A stretch of DNA of 5,052 nucleotides, taken from positions 1-5,052 of the forward strand of contig DKLF01000060.1 of NCBI GenBank assembly GCA_002455655.1. Reading direction: 5' to 3'. Below the pieces are notes generated by a model. It was not told the origin of the DNA and made no database searches. It worked only from the letters and a program-made list of their open reading frames with translations. This DNA is from Oscillibacter sp. UBA6647. GTDB lineage: Bacteria > Bacillota > Clostridia > Oscillospirales > Oscillospiraceae. This document shows, piece after piece, positions 1 through 5,052 of the stretch (the first letter of the stretch is position 1; each line of letters begins with the position of its first letter). The position numbers and the translations under genes were made by a program.

Positions 1-96
1 GAAAAATAAAAATTTTTGCGTACTTTTTGTTAAAAACAACCATATACAATTCTTCGTATATACTAAATTTCTTTTATGAAAATGTATCTCTCTGTC

Positions 97-125
97 TTGT
101 ATTGTCGAATTCAAACTGTTATAAT
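97..125 (+). promoter_or_regulatory. sigma-A promoter of the chemoreceptor gene
   Basis: A perfect -10 box TATAAT (120-125) lies 17 bases downstream of TTGTAT (97-102), which matches the -35 consensus at 4 of 6 positions. Transcription would begin near 132 and leave a leader of about 97 bases before the ATG at 229. A second TATAAT at 142-147 has no -35 at a proper distance and could be a weak alternative. I found no sigma-D (flagellar) type promoter, although chemotaxis genes often use one. The upstream DNA (1-96) is very AT-rich and contains an ATATAC/GTATAT inverted repeat (42-47 and 56-61), with no recognisable gene. Confidence 0.6.
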
Positions 126-160
126 AATTTAACCAAACATTTATAATAATCATCGCTAAA

Positions 161-179
161 GCGTGAGGCTCCTCAGCGC
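161..179 (+). other. small inverted repeat in the chemoreceptor mRNA leader
   Basis: GCGTGAGG (161-168) can pair with CCTCAGCGC (171-179) through two four-pair helices, with one bulged A at 175 and a G-U pair. The loop is only two bases, so the innermost pair probably opens. No T-run follows, so it is not a terminator. It does not fit the cyclic-di-GMP riboswitch or any other class I recognise. It could influence leader stability or translation; that is inference. Confidence 0.25.
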
Positions 180-228
180 AGATACGGCCCTGCACGCATC
201 TTGACGTTGAAAGGATGGAGAACAGATT

Positions 229-2274
229 ATGAAGAATGTAAAAGAGCGCGCAGCAGACGTAAGTTCCACCTCCTTGACCCCCAAAACAAGCCGCAGAAGA
301 GGGCTTGGTATTCAGGGAAAGCTGCTGATTGCCCTGATTCCTATTATTGCTGTGGTCATCATCGCGATCTTGGTGATTATCCAGTCCGCAACCTCTAAAA
401 TTCTCTTGGAAAGAGGAGACGACCTTCTGGAGGCCAGCACCGACAATGTGGTCAGCATGGTCCAGTCGTGGATGAGTGGTGTCACCTCTACGCTCAATTC
501 AGAGCTGGATACACTGGAATACATGAACATGACCCCTGAGGAAGAGTTGGCGTATCTTCGGCACATCGCCGGAACCGATGCCGATTTCCCCGACGGTCTC
601 TATTTTGCCACCACGGACGGTACCTTTGTCCACCAGAGCTTCGTTCCCGACGCCAGTTACGACCCCCGGGAAAGAGTGTGGTATCAGGAAGGGCTTGTTG
701 CCAACGACTTCGTTTTTGGCTCCGCCTATCTGGATATTATCACAGGAATGAACGTGGTTAGTCTCTCCGCCCCTCTACATTATAAGAATGGTGGGGTTCG
801 CGGTGTGGCCGCCGCGGACATCTACTTAACCACGCTTTCCGACGTTGTAAAGCAGGTGCAGCTTGAGCAGACCGGAAGCGCGTTTCTGGTGGACGCAAGC
901 ACCAATATGATTATCGGCCACAAAGACGACGCCCTTTCGGGTCAGGTTCTCTCCGAGCTTACCGACAACCCCCTTTACACGCAGGTGTCCCAGTGGATTA
1001 CCGGCGGGGTATACGGCCTTCAAACCTTCGGCTCCGGCAATGACGCAATTGCTCTGGACCTCAAGCAGGTGCCCGGCTGCAACTGGGTGGCGGTCTCTTA
1101 TGTCCCCAGAGCGGAGATTTTGCAGGATCTGAATTTCCTGACCACTCTGCTTTCCACCATCGCTCTTGTATCCATTGTAATTCTCATCGCCATGATTTTT
1201 ATTATAAGCCGTCTGATCGTCATTACCCCTGTAAAGAAGCTGGACGCTGCGGCCCGCCGCATGGCCGACGGTGACTTGACCGTCAAGCTGGACCACCTCT
1301 CCGGCGACGAATTCGGCACCCTAACGGCCAACTTCGGAAAAACCGCGGAGCGTCTCCACGACTATGTGGACTATATCGACGAAATCTCCGCCGTTTTGGA
1401 TGAAATCGCCGGAGGCAACCTCACCTTTACCCTGAAGCGCGCGTATCTGGGCGACTTTGCCCGCATCAAGGCGGCTCTTGAAAACATCTCTGTCTCCCTG
1501 AACCAGACTCTGTCGCAGATCAATCAGGCGTCCGATCAGGTTTCCGTGGGCGCGGATCAGCTCTCCGCAGGGGCGCAAACGCTTTCTCAGGGCGCAACGG
1601 AGCAAGCCTCCGCCGTGGAGGAGCTGTCCGCCACCATCGATGATTTGTCTCAGCAGGTTCGCGCAAATGCCTCCGCTTCCCGTAAAACAAGCAACGATGT
1701 GGACTTTGCCGCAACCCGCATCTCCGAGAGCAACGAGCGGATGCAGCAGTTGATTTCCGCCATGAGCGATATTAACGAGCGCTCCGCCCAGATCAGCCGC
1801 ATCATCAAATCCATCGACGACATTGCGTTCCAGACCAACATTCTGGCCCTGAACGCCGCCGTGGAGGCTGCCCGCGCGGGCTCCGCCGGTAAGGGTTTTG
1901 CGGTGGTGGCGGACGAGGTGCGGAATCTGGCCTCCAAGTCCGCCGAGGCCGCAAAGGGAACCGCCGACCTGATTCAGGCTTCTACGGAAGCCGTCCAGCG
2001 GGGCAGCGCTCTGGCGGACGACACCGCCGCTTCCCTCCTCTCCACGGTGGAGGACATCAAGTCCGTCGCACAGGCGGTGGACCAGATTGCGCAGGCCTCC
2101 GACGAGCAGTCCCGCTCCATTGAGCAGGTTTCTCAGGGTGTGGAGCAGATTTCCCGCGTGGTGCAGACCAACAGTGCCACGGCGGAGGAAACCGCCGCCT
2201 CCAGCGAGGAGCTGTCCGCGCAGGCGCAGATGCTGCGGGAGCTGGTGGACCGCTTCCAGCTAAAAGACAACTAA
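229..2274 (+). CDS. methyl-accepting chemotaxis protein with dCache sensor (predicted amino acid receptor)
   Basis: Inner-membrane chemoreceptor that binds a ligand outside the cell and controls the CheA kinase through CheW. The 681-residue protein has a basic N-terminus, a first membrane helix (about 31-52), an extracellular dCache domain (about 55-300), a second membrane helix (about 303-330) and a HAMP domain (about 331-383). A second HAMP-like segment (about 387-425) and the signalling hairpin (about 430-674) follow. The hairpin tip is classic: IAFQTNILALNAAVEAARAG at 532-551, then GKGFAVVADEVR. From a remembered comparison with E. coli Tsr, spacing on both sides of the tip matches without gaps, suggesting the 36-heptad class. 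Sensor residues Y125, R149, W151, Y152, Y167 and D197 fit the amino-acid dCache motif. There is no C-terminal NWETF-type CheR tether. AAGGATGGAG (211-220) is the ribosome site, eight bases before the ATG. The gene appears monocistronic. Confidence 0.96.
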   Translation: MKNVKERAADVSSTSLTPKTSRRRGLGIQGKLLIALIPIIAVVIIAILVIIQSATSKILLERGDDLLEASTDNVVSMVQSWMSGVTSTLNSELDTLEYMNMTPEEELAYLRHIAGTDADFPDGLYFATTDGTFVHQSFVPDASYDPRERVWYQEGLVANDFVFGSAYLDIITGMNVVSLSAPLHYKNGGVRGVAAADIYLTTLSDVVKQVQLEQTGSAFLVDASTNMIIGHKDDALSGQVLSELTDNPLYTQVSQWITGGVYGLQTFGSGNDAIALDLKQVPGCNWVAVSYVPRAEILQDLNFLTTLLSTIALVSIVILIAMIFIISRLIVITPVKKLDAAARRMADGDLTVKLDHLSGDEFGTLTANFGKTAERLHDYVDYIDEISAVLDEIAGGNLTFTLKRAYLGDFARIKAALENISVSLNQTLSQINQASDQVSVGADQLSAGAQTLSQGATEQASAVEELSATIDDLSQQVRANASASRKTSNDVDFAATRISESNERMQQLISAMSDINERSAQISRIIKSIDDIAFQTNILALNAAVEAARAGSAGKGFAVVADEVRNLASKSAEAAKGTADLIQASTEAVQRGSALADDTAASLLSTVEDIKSVAQAVDQIAQASDEQSRSIEQVSQGVEQISRVVQTNSATAEETAASSEELSAQAQMLRELVDRFQLKDN

Positions 2275-2375
2275 GCGTCCCTTTGCTGTGAGCTCCCTCC
2301 CCTGACATTCATTTCATTCGCGCCGCGCCGTATGCCGCCATTCTATGCGGCTGCGCATATGTATCCCATATCTGT

Positions 2376-2420
2376 AACGGCTCCGCCGGAACAATGTTCC
2401 GGCGGAGCCGTTTGTTTATC
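2376..2420 (+). terminator. intrinsic terminator downstream of the chemoreceptor gene
   Basis: Two perfectly complementary 18-base arms (2376-2393 and 2395-2412) surround a single base; in practice the innermost pairs open to make a small loop. The GC-rich stem is followed by TTTGTTTAT (2411-2419), a usable U-tract on the plus strand. It lies about 100 bases after the chemoreceptor stop. Read on the minus strand the stem is followed by TTACAGAT, which has no U-tract, so it would terminate the convergent spoIIR transcript poorly. The 2275-2375 stretch before it contains only a weak GCCGC/GCGGC hairpin (2334-2351). Confidence 0.88.
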
Positions 2421-2422
2421 TC

Positions 2423-2536
2423 TTACATATCGAACTCATAAATCACAAAGCTGAAAGCCGCAAGCCGATAAACGAAAGCCTTATCAATCAGAAGTTCAAT
2501 GGGCAACACGCCTATGGACGTCCACAGACATTCCAT
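2423..2536 (-). CDS. possible 37-residue small protein after spoIIR (doubtful)
   Basis: An ATG at 2536 opens a 37-codon frame ending in TAA at 2423, just downstream of the spoIIR stop on the same strand. The peptide is rich in hydrophobic and aromatic residues and acidic near its end (it finishes in IYEFDM). The frame stays open upstream to a TGA inside the spoIIR end, so it could also be the tail of a decayed gene. The ribosome site is weak (a GAAGAA-like stretch about 11 bases upstream). Its base use is more AT-rich than the neighbouring genes, which argues against coding. I recognise no family. A frame this short can arise by chance. Confidence 0.15.
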   Translation of the reverse strand: MECLWTSIGVLPIELLIDKAFVYRLAAFSFVIYEFDM

Positions 2537-2550
2537 TTTAAAAGCATTCT

Positions 2551-3189
2551 TCAGGAAAGTTTCTCTTTTAGCGCTTCCCAAAGCTCAATGGACTTGAATT
2601 TGATAGCATAGCCGCCTCCGTCCTCTGTGATGAGCTTTACGTCGTCGTCGCTCAGTCCCGCCGACATGGCAGTCTGAGCCAGACTGGTGGTGGAGGCTGT
2701 GCAAAGGGGCGGAAACACCACGCACCACCAATTGCGCCCCGCGCCCTCGCCAATCAGCACCCGCAATGCCAGATAATCACCTGCCGGAAGGGTGAAATCC
2801 TCGTATTCCCGTGTGGGAAAGGTGGTTTCTTCAAGCTCCGCCGTCACGGCGTAGGTATATCCTTCCGTTGCGATCTCCTCCGCCGCCAAAGTCTGAAGCT
2901 CCGGCAAAGCGGCCCGCAGGGCCTTCTCCGCCGACGCCCGGTCTTCCGAAGCTTCCAGAATTTCCGTGGCTCTTTCCAAAAGCCGGTCCCGGACCCGCAG
3001 CTTTAAAGCCTGATCCTCCTTCGAATCGGAGTTCGCAAGAATATGCAGCCGCACCACGCGGTCCGCCAGCACCTGCTGGCGGTGGAGCGAGGACGTCCCC
3101 CACACCAGCGCCGCCGCAAGGCCGATCCCCAGCGCGATTTCCAGCACGCGGCCCGTTCGGCGAGCGCGGCGCTCCTTCGTCTTTTCCAT
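2551..3189 (-). CDS. spoIIR: stage II sporulation protein R (SpoIIR)
   Basis: SpoIIR is the intercompartmental signal of early sporulation. It is made in the forespore and exported to the septal space, where it is needed for the membrane protease SpoIIGA to process pro-sigma-E in the mother cell. The 212-residue protein has a basic start and a hydrophobic export or anchor segment at about 15-32. The family core follows: VVRLHILANSDSKEDQALKL at 45-64, the FPTREYEDFTLPAGDY stretch at 124-139, and GRNWWCVVFPPLC at 151-163. A C-terminal KFKSIELWE closes it. Length is normal for the family. The ATG at 3189 has an AAAGGACGG ribosome site (3197-3205) about ten bases upstream when measured from AAAGGA. 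It is the last recognised gene of the minus-strand group, 91 bases after ispE. In Bacillus it is transcribed by sigma-F; I see only a poor candidate for that here (near 3257-3286). Confidence 0.95.
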   Translation of the reverse strand: MEKTKERRARRTGRVLEIALGIGLAAALVWGTSSLHRQQVLADRVVRLHILANSDSKEDQALKLRVRDRLLERATEILEASEDRASAEKALRAALPELQTLAAEEIATEGYTYAVTAELEETTFPTREYEDFTLPAGDYLALRVLIGEGAGRNWWCVVFPPLCTASTTSLAQTAMSAGLSDDDVKLITEDGGGYAIKFKSIELWEALKEKLS

Positions 3190-3203
3190 ACCGTTTCCGT
3201 CCT

Positions 3204-3284
3204 TTACCTTCCCGCTGCAAGGCGGGTGATGTACCGGGCAATCGACCCGTTTGTAAAAGTTTGGACAGAAACGCAGAATTTCAT
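3204..3284 (-). CDS. possible 26-residue coupling peptide between ispE and spoIIR
   Basis: The ATG at 3284 overlaps the ispE stop in an ATGA arrangement. The frame runs 26 codons (starting MKFCVSVQTF, ending RLAAGR) to a TAA at 3206-3204. That stop sits inside the ribosome site of spoIIR, so the frame nearly bridges the 91-base gap. A GGAGG lies upstream (3286-3290), but only one base separates it from the ATG, so initiation would have to be by re-initiation of ribosomes finishing ispE. The peptide has no recognisable family. Its plausible job, if translated, is to carry ribosomes from ispE to spoIIR and disrupt the hairpins at 3211-3226 and 3233-3247. A chance frame remains the simpler explanation. 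Confidence 0.22.
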   Translation of the reverse strand: MKFCVSVQTFTNGSIARYITRLAAGR

Positions 3285-4150
3285 ACCTCCGGCGCGGGCC
3301 GGGTCAAAAAGGTCTGGGGATATACCGCTTTCAGCGCATCAAACGCCCCACGAGCCGCCGTTTCGTCTTCAAACAGGCCGAACACCGTTGGCCCGGAGCC
3401 GGTCATCGCCGCGCCTGCCGCACCGAAGCGGAGCAGCCGGGCCTTGATGTCCCCAATTGTCTCCGCCTCCTGCGGCGTGAGGACCTCCTCAAACACATTG
3501 ACCATTAATTTCGCCATTGCTCGCAGGTCTTTTCCCAGCAAAGCGGCGTGCAGGGCCTCGTGGTCGGGATGCGTCCGCAGCTTTTCCACCCGCACCCGTC
3601 CAAACAACTCCGGCGTGGGCAGGCCGAACTCCGGCTTACACACCACGATCCGGCAGGGCGGCATGGGCGGCCAATCCGTCAGCCGCTCTCCCCGTCCCTC
3701 CGCCAGAGCCGTTCCGCCCCGGACGCAGTAGGGCACGTCGCTGCCGATTTGCTCCCCCATTGCTTCCAATTTTCGGTCCGTCAACGCGGGGTGCAGCAGC
3801 GTCCGCAGGGCGCGCAAAACCGCCGCCGCGTTGGCGCTGCCCCCGGCCATGCCCGCCTGCGCGGGAATACGCTTTTCAATGGTAATTTCCGCACCGGACG
3901 CAGACCCGGTTTCATCAAAAAATATCCGGGCGGCCCGGCCCGCCAGATTGTCCTCCCCTTCTGGCAAATCCGTGCCGGGAACGCGGACGAGAATCTTTCG
4001 GTCCTCCCGCAGGCGAACCATCAGCGTGTCCCCCAAGTCCACGGAAATCATGACCATTTTCAAATCGTGATAGCCGTCCTCCCGGCGGCAGAGAATATCC
4101 AGCGTTAAATTCAACTTCGCCGGGGCAAAAACAGCTAATTCCTTCATCAT
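3281..4150 (-). CDS. ispE: 4-diphosphocytidyl-2-C-methyl-D-erythritol kinase (IspE)
   Basis: Cytosolic GHMP-family kinase that phosphorylates the 2-hydroxyl of CDP-methylerythritol with ATP, a middle step of the MEP pathway to isopentenyl diphosphate. The 289-residue length is typical. Visible motifs: PAKLN at 10-14 with the substrate-site lysine K12; GYHDL at 26-30; the glycine-rich ATP loop PAQAGMAGGSANAA at 96-109; GSDVP at 136-140 with the probable catalytic aspartate D138; AEGRGE near 150; and the C-terminal TGSGPTVFG loop at 250-258. All key positions are intact. The start codon overlaps the stop of the upstream YpsA-like gene (ATGA), implying translational coupling. A GGAGG (4155-4159) is four bases before the first ATG (4150) and seven before the second (4147), so the second Met may be the true start. 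An ispE-spoIIR neighbourhood also occurs in other clostridia, as far as I recall. Confidence 0.96.
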   Translation of the reverse strand: MMKELAVFAPAKLNLTLDILCRREDGYHDLKMVMISVDLGDTLMVRLREDRKILVRVPGTDLPEGEDNLAGRAARIFFDETGSASGAEITIEKRIPAQAGMAGGSANAAAVLRALRTLLHPALTDRKLEAMGEQIGSDVPYCVRGGTALAEGRGERLTDWPPMPPCRIVVCKPEFGLPTPELFGRVRVEKLRTHPDHEALHAALLGKDLRAMAKLMVNVFEEVLTPQEAETIGDIKARLLRFGAAGAAMTGSGPTVFGLFEDETAARGAFDALKAVYPQTFLTRPAPEV

Positions 4151-4659
4151 GTTTCCTCCACAATCGGCAAATCCACCACGTCCAGTCCCCGTCGCATGGC
4201 ATATTCAATGGTATAGCGGGTACCCCCGGGGCTGCCGTCGAACATGGCGATCAGCAGCGACGCGTGATCCACCATATACCGGTCCCGGCGCTGCATGCAG
4301 CTTGGACTGTATGCGGCGGAAACCACCGTCTCATAATCGCACTGGGCAAGCAGCCGCCGATACCGCGCCTGCTCCGCCTCGGACCAGGCGTTTGCCTGCG
4401 AGGGACAGGGAATTGCCGCTTCCACCGTCACCTCCGGGTGTCGCTGCTTCAGCTCCAGCACGCACTCGCAGGCATATAGATCGCAGCCCTGCGCCATGCC
4501 GCACAGAAAGTGACCGTATCCTTCCGCATAGGCGGCCTCAACCGCATCCAACAGCCGCATCTTCAGGGACGCGCAGCGAGGGTCGCTCTCCTCATAGCCC
4601 CAGGGCAGCTTTCCCGGTCGATGCCCCGTAAAGCAGCAGGCCGACTGTCTTCCCCGCAT
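4147..4659 (-). CDS. YpsA/DUF1273-family SLOG protein
   Basis: A 170-residue single-domain protein of the SLOG (Rossmann-like, nucleotide-binding) superfamily. Family marks are CCFTGHRPGKLPWG at 8-21, the GMAQGCDLYACE loop at 54-65, IPCPSQANAW at 83-92, and RRDRYMVDHASLLIAMFDGS at 124-143 followed by PGGT at 144-147 and TIEYAMRRG at 150-158. The biochemical role of the family is unsettled. SLOG domains are thought to bind nucleotide-derived ligands, and B. subtilis YpsA is reported to affect cell division when overproduced. I chose the ATG at 4659 because an AAAGGGGGG ribosome site lies eight bases upstream. A TTG at 4716 would add 19 charged residues but has no ribosome site and makes the N-terminus unlike the family. 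It is the first gene of the minus-strand group, behind the LexA-box promoter, and overlaps ispE by four bases. Family assignment is firm, function is not. Confidence 0.88.
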   Translation of the reverse strand: MRGRQSACCFTGHRPGKLPWGYEESDPRCASLKMRLLDAVEAAYAEGYGHFLCGMAQGCDLYACECVLELKQRHPEVTVEAAIPCPSQANAWSEAEQARYRRLLAQCDYETVVSAAYSPSCMQRRDRYMVDHASLLIAMFDGSPGGTRYTIEYAMRRGLDVVDLPIVEET

Positions 4660-4667
4660 TCGCGGTT

Positions 4668-4676
4668 CCCCCCTTT
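4668..4676 (-). promoter_or_regulatory. ribosome binding site that fixes the YpsA-like start
   Basis: Read on the minus strand this is AAAGGGGGG, ending eight bases before the ATG at 4659. It is a purine-rich Shine-Dalgarno-like run, although G-only in its second half rather than GGAGG. No comparable site precedes the in-frame TTG at 4716, so this decides the start. Confidence 0.6.
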
Positions 4677-4772
4677 CCCTTTCGTCCCCTTTGGCAAAAA
4701 GGACTTTCTCCGGCAAGCTGCGTATTGTGCCAGTAGCCGGACGATATTTTTTAATAGGTATTATTCTGCACC

Positions 4773-4801
4773 ATTATAGAACAGACGTTCTTATTTGTAA
4801 A
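4773..4801 (-). promoter_or_regulatory. sigma-A promoter of the YpsA-like/ispE/spoIIR group
   Basis: On the minus strand, TTTACA (4801-4796, 5 of 6 to consensus) is followed after exactly 17 bases by a perfect TATAAT (4778-4773). Transcription would start near 4766, giving a leader of about 107 bases before the ATG at 4659. This is among the best sigma-A matches in the window. A LexA-like palindrome occupies its spacer. No other good promoter was found upstream of ispE or spoIIR, so all three genes could be read from here. Confidence 0.8.
4778..4791. promoter_or_regulatory. putative LexA operator (SOS box)
   Basis: The plus strand reads AGAACAGACGTTCT, a perfect GAAC-N4-GTTC dyad. Against the B. 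subtilis LexA consensus CGAACRNRYGTTYC it matches 12 of 14 positions; only the outermost base on each side differs. It lies between the -35 and -10 of the minus-strand promoter and touches the -10, where a bound repressor would block RNA polymerase. LexA control is inferred: the lexA gene is not in this window. Confidence 0.6.
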
Positions 4802-4860
4802 GTCCAATTTGAAAACCCATAAAAAAAGTCGAAAATTTTCTTTTAGGACATATTTCCCTC

Positions 4861-4889
4861 TTGCACTTTTTTTGCCGCCGTCGTATACT
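4861..4889 (+). promoter_or_regulatory. sigma-A promoter of the FMN-riboswitch transcript
   Basis: TTGCAC (4861-4866, 4 of 6) and TATACT (4884-4889, 5 of 6) are separated by exactly 17 bases. The predicted start near 4896 is about 15 bases before the aptamer. AT-rich DNA immediately upstream (4831-4857) includes the palindrome GAAAATTTTC (4831-4840) and could act as an UP element. It diverges from the YpsA-like gene promoter, with about 130 bases between the two predicted starts. Confidence 0.82.
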
Positions 4890-4910
4890 AATGGGCAGAA
4901 AGCAACTGAA

Positions 4911-5052
4911 TACGTGTCTTCAGGGCGGGGTGTGATTCCCCACCGGTGGTAATTTCAGCTTTTTATAATTAGGCTTGAATCAGCCCACGAGCGGTCAATT
5001 TCGATTGATCTGCAGATCTGGTGCAAATCCAGAGCCGACGGTATAGTCCGGA
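4911..5052 (+). ncRNA. FMN riboswitch (RFN element), cut by the window end
   Basis: This cis-regulatory RNA binds flavin mononucleotide and represses riboflavin synthesis or uptake genes. Conserved blocks appear in order: CTTCAGGGCGGGGTG from 4919; P2 as GGGG (4927-4930) with CCCC (4938-4941); ACCGGTGGTAA; P3 as TTCAGCTT with AGGCTTGAA around 4954-4979; AGCCCACGAGCG (4982-4992); a variable helix (4993-4999 with 5004-5010) capped by UUCG; P6 as TCTGG (5017-5021) with CCAGA (5029-5033); then AGCCGACGGTATAGTCCGGA. The window stops where the 3' strand of P1 should begin, so the closing helix, the expression platform and the regulated gene (a ribD-type operon or ribU-type transporter) are not visible. 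Confidence 0.96.

Noticed and set aside
201..230. TTGACG at 201 followed after 18 bases by GATTAT, resembling a promoter.
   Set aside because: It overlaps the ribosome site and start codon of the chemoreceptor gene and would leave no leader; the TATAAT at 120 is a better candidate.
215..232. A five-codon frame (ATG GAG AAC AGA TTA TGA) overlapping the chemoreceptor start.
   Set aside because: Its ATG lies inside the ribosome site of the main gene and lacks a properly spaced site of its own.
551..553. Serine in place of the usual glutamate at the chemoreceptor tip (GSAGKGF rather than GEAGKGF), protein residues 551-553.
   Set aside because: As far as I recall, small residues at this position are common in clostridial receptors, so it is not a sign of a broken protein. 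Coordinates given here are protein residues; the codons are near 1879-1887.
2389..2399. A GAAC-GTTC dyad resembling a LexA box in the terminator.
   Set aside because: The half-sites are separated by three bases rather than four, and it is explained as the tip of the terminator hairpin.
2811..3731. A 306-codon open frame on the plus strand across spoIIR and ispE.
   Set aside because: It is antisense to two well-supported genes, its product is low-complexity and rich in proline, arginine and alanine as expected for the mirror of GC-rich codons, and it shows no family motif.
4714..4716. A TTG start that would lengthen the YpsA-like protein to 189 residues.
   Set aside because: No ribosome site precedes it and the extra residues are charged and unlike the family start; the ATG at 4659 has a good site.

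Overview
The window most likely comes from an endospore-forming Clostridia-type Firmicute, possibly one of the moderately GC-rich Oscillospirales-like lineages. It carries the forespore signal gene spoIIR, a Gram-positive type LexA operator, sigma-A promoters with 17-base spacers, an FMN riboswitch and a clostridial-looking chemoreceptor. Coding DNA is GC-rich with GC-rich third positions, while the promoter regions at 1-150 and about 4740-4900 are strongly AT-rich. The placement at family level is inference.

Layout from left to right. Positions 1-228 hold an AT-rich promoter region and a leader of about 95 bases. Positions 229-2274 (+) encode a complete methyl-accepting chemotaxis protein, with two membrane helices around a dCache sensor, HAMP, and a cytoplasmic signalling hairpin. 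A strong intrinsic terminator (2376-2420) closes it. The minus strand then carries a convergent gene group, read from 4659 down to 2551: a YpsA-family SLOG protein, ispE (isoprenoid precursor synthesis) and spoIIR (sporulation signal). The first two genes overlap by four bases (ATGA). A 91-base gap separates ispE from spoIIR, and most of it is an open 26-codon frame that overlaps the ispE stop in the same ATGA fashion. At the right edge a plus-strand promoter starts an FMN riboswitch aptamer that runs off the window; the riboflavin gene it controls lies outside.

The most interesting signal is in the divergent intergenic region. The minus-strand promoter (TTTACA, 17 bases, TATAAT) contains a perfect GAAC-N4-GTTC palindrome in the -35/-10 spacer, which matches the Firmicute LexA (SOS) box at 12 of 14 positions. 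If real, DNA damage would induce the YpsA-like protein, and through read-through ispE and spoIIR. YpsA overproduction is reported to impair cell division in Bacillus subtilis, so an SOS-controlled YpsA-type division regulator is a testable idea. The chemoreceptor also shows the full set of residues of the dCache amino-acid-binding motif, which predicts an amino acid ligand. I saw no mobile element, CRISPR array, tRNA or rRNA.
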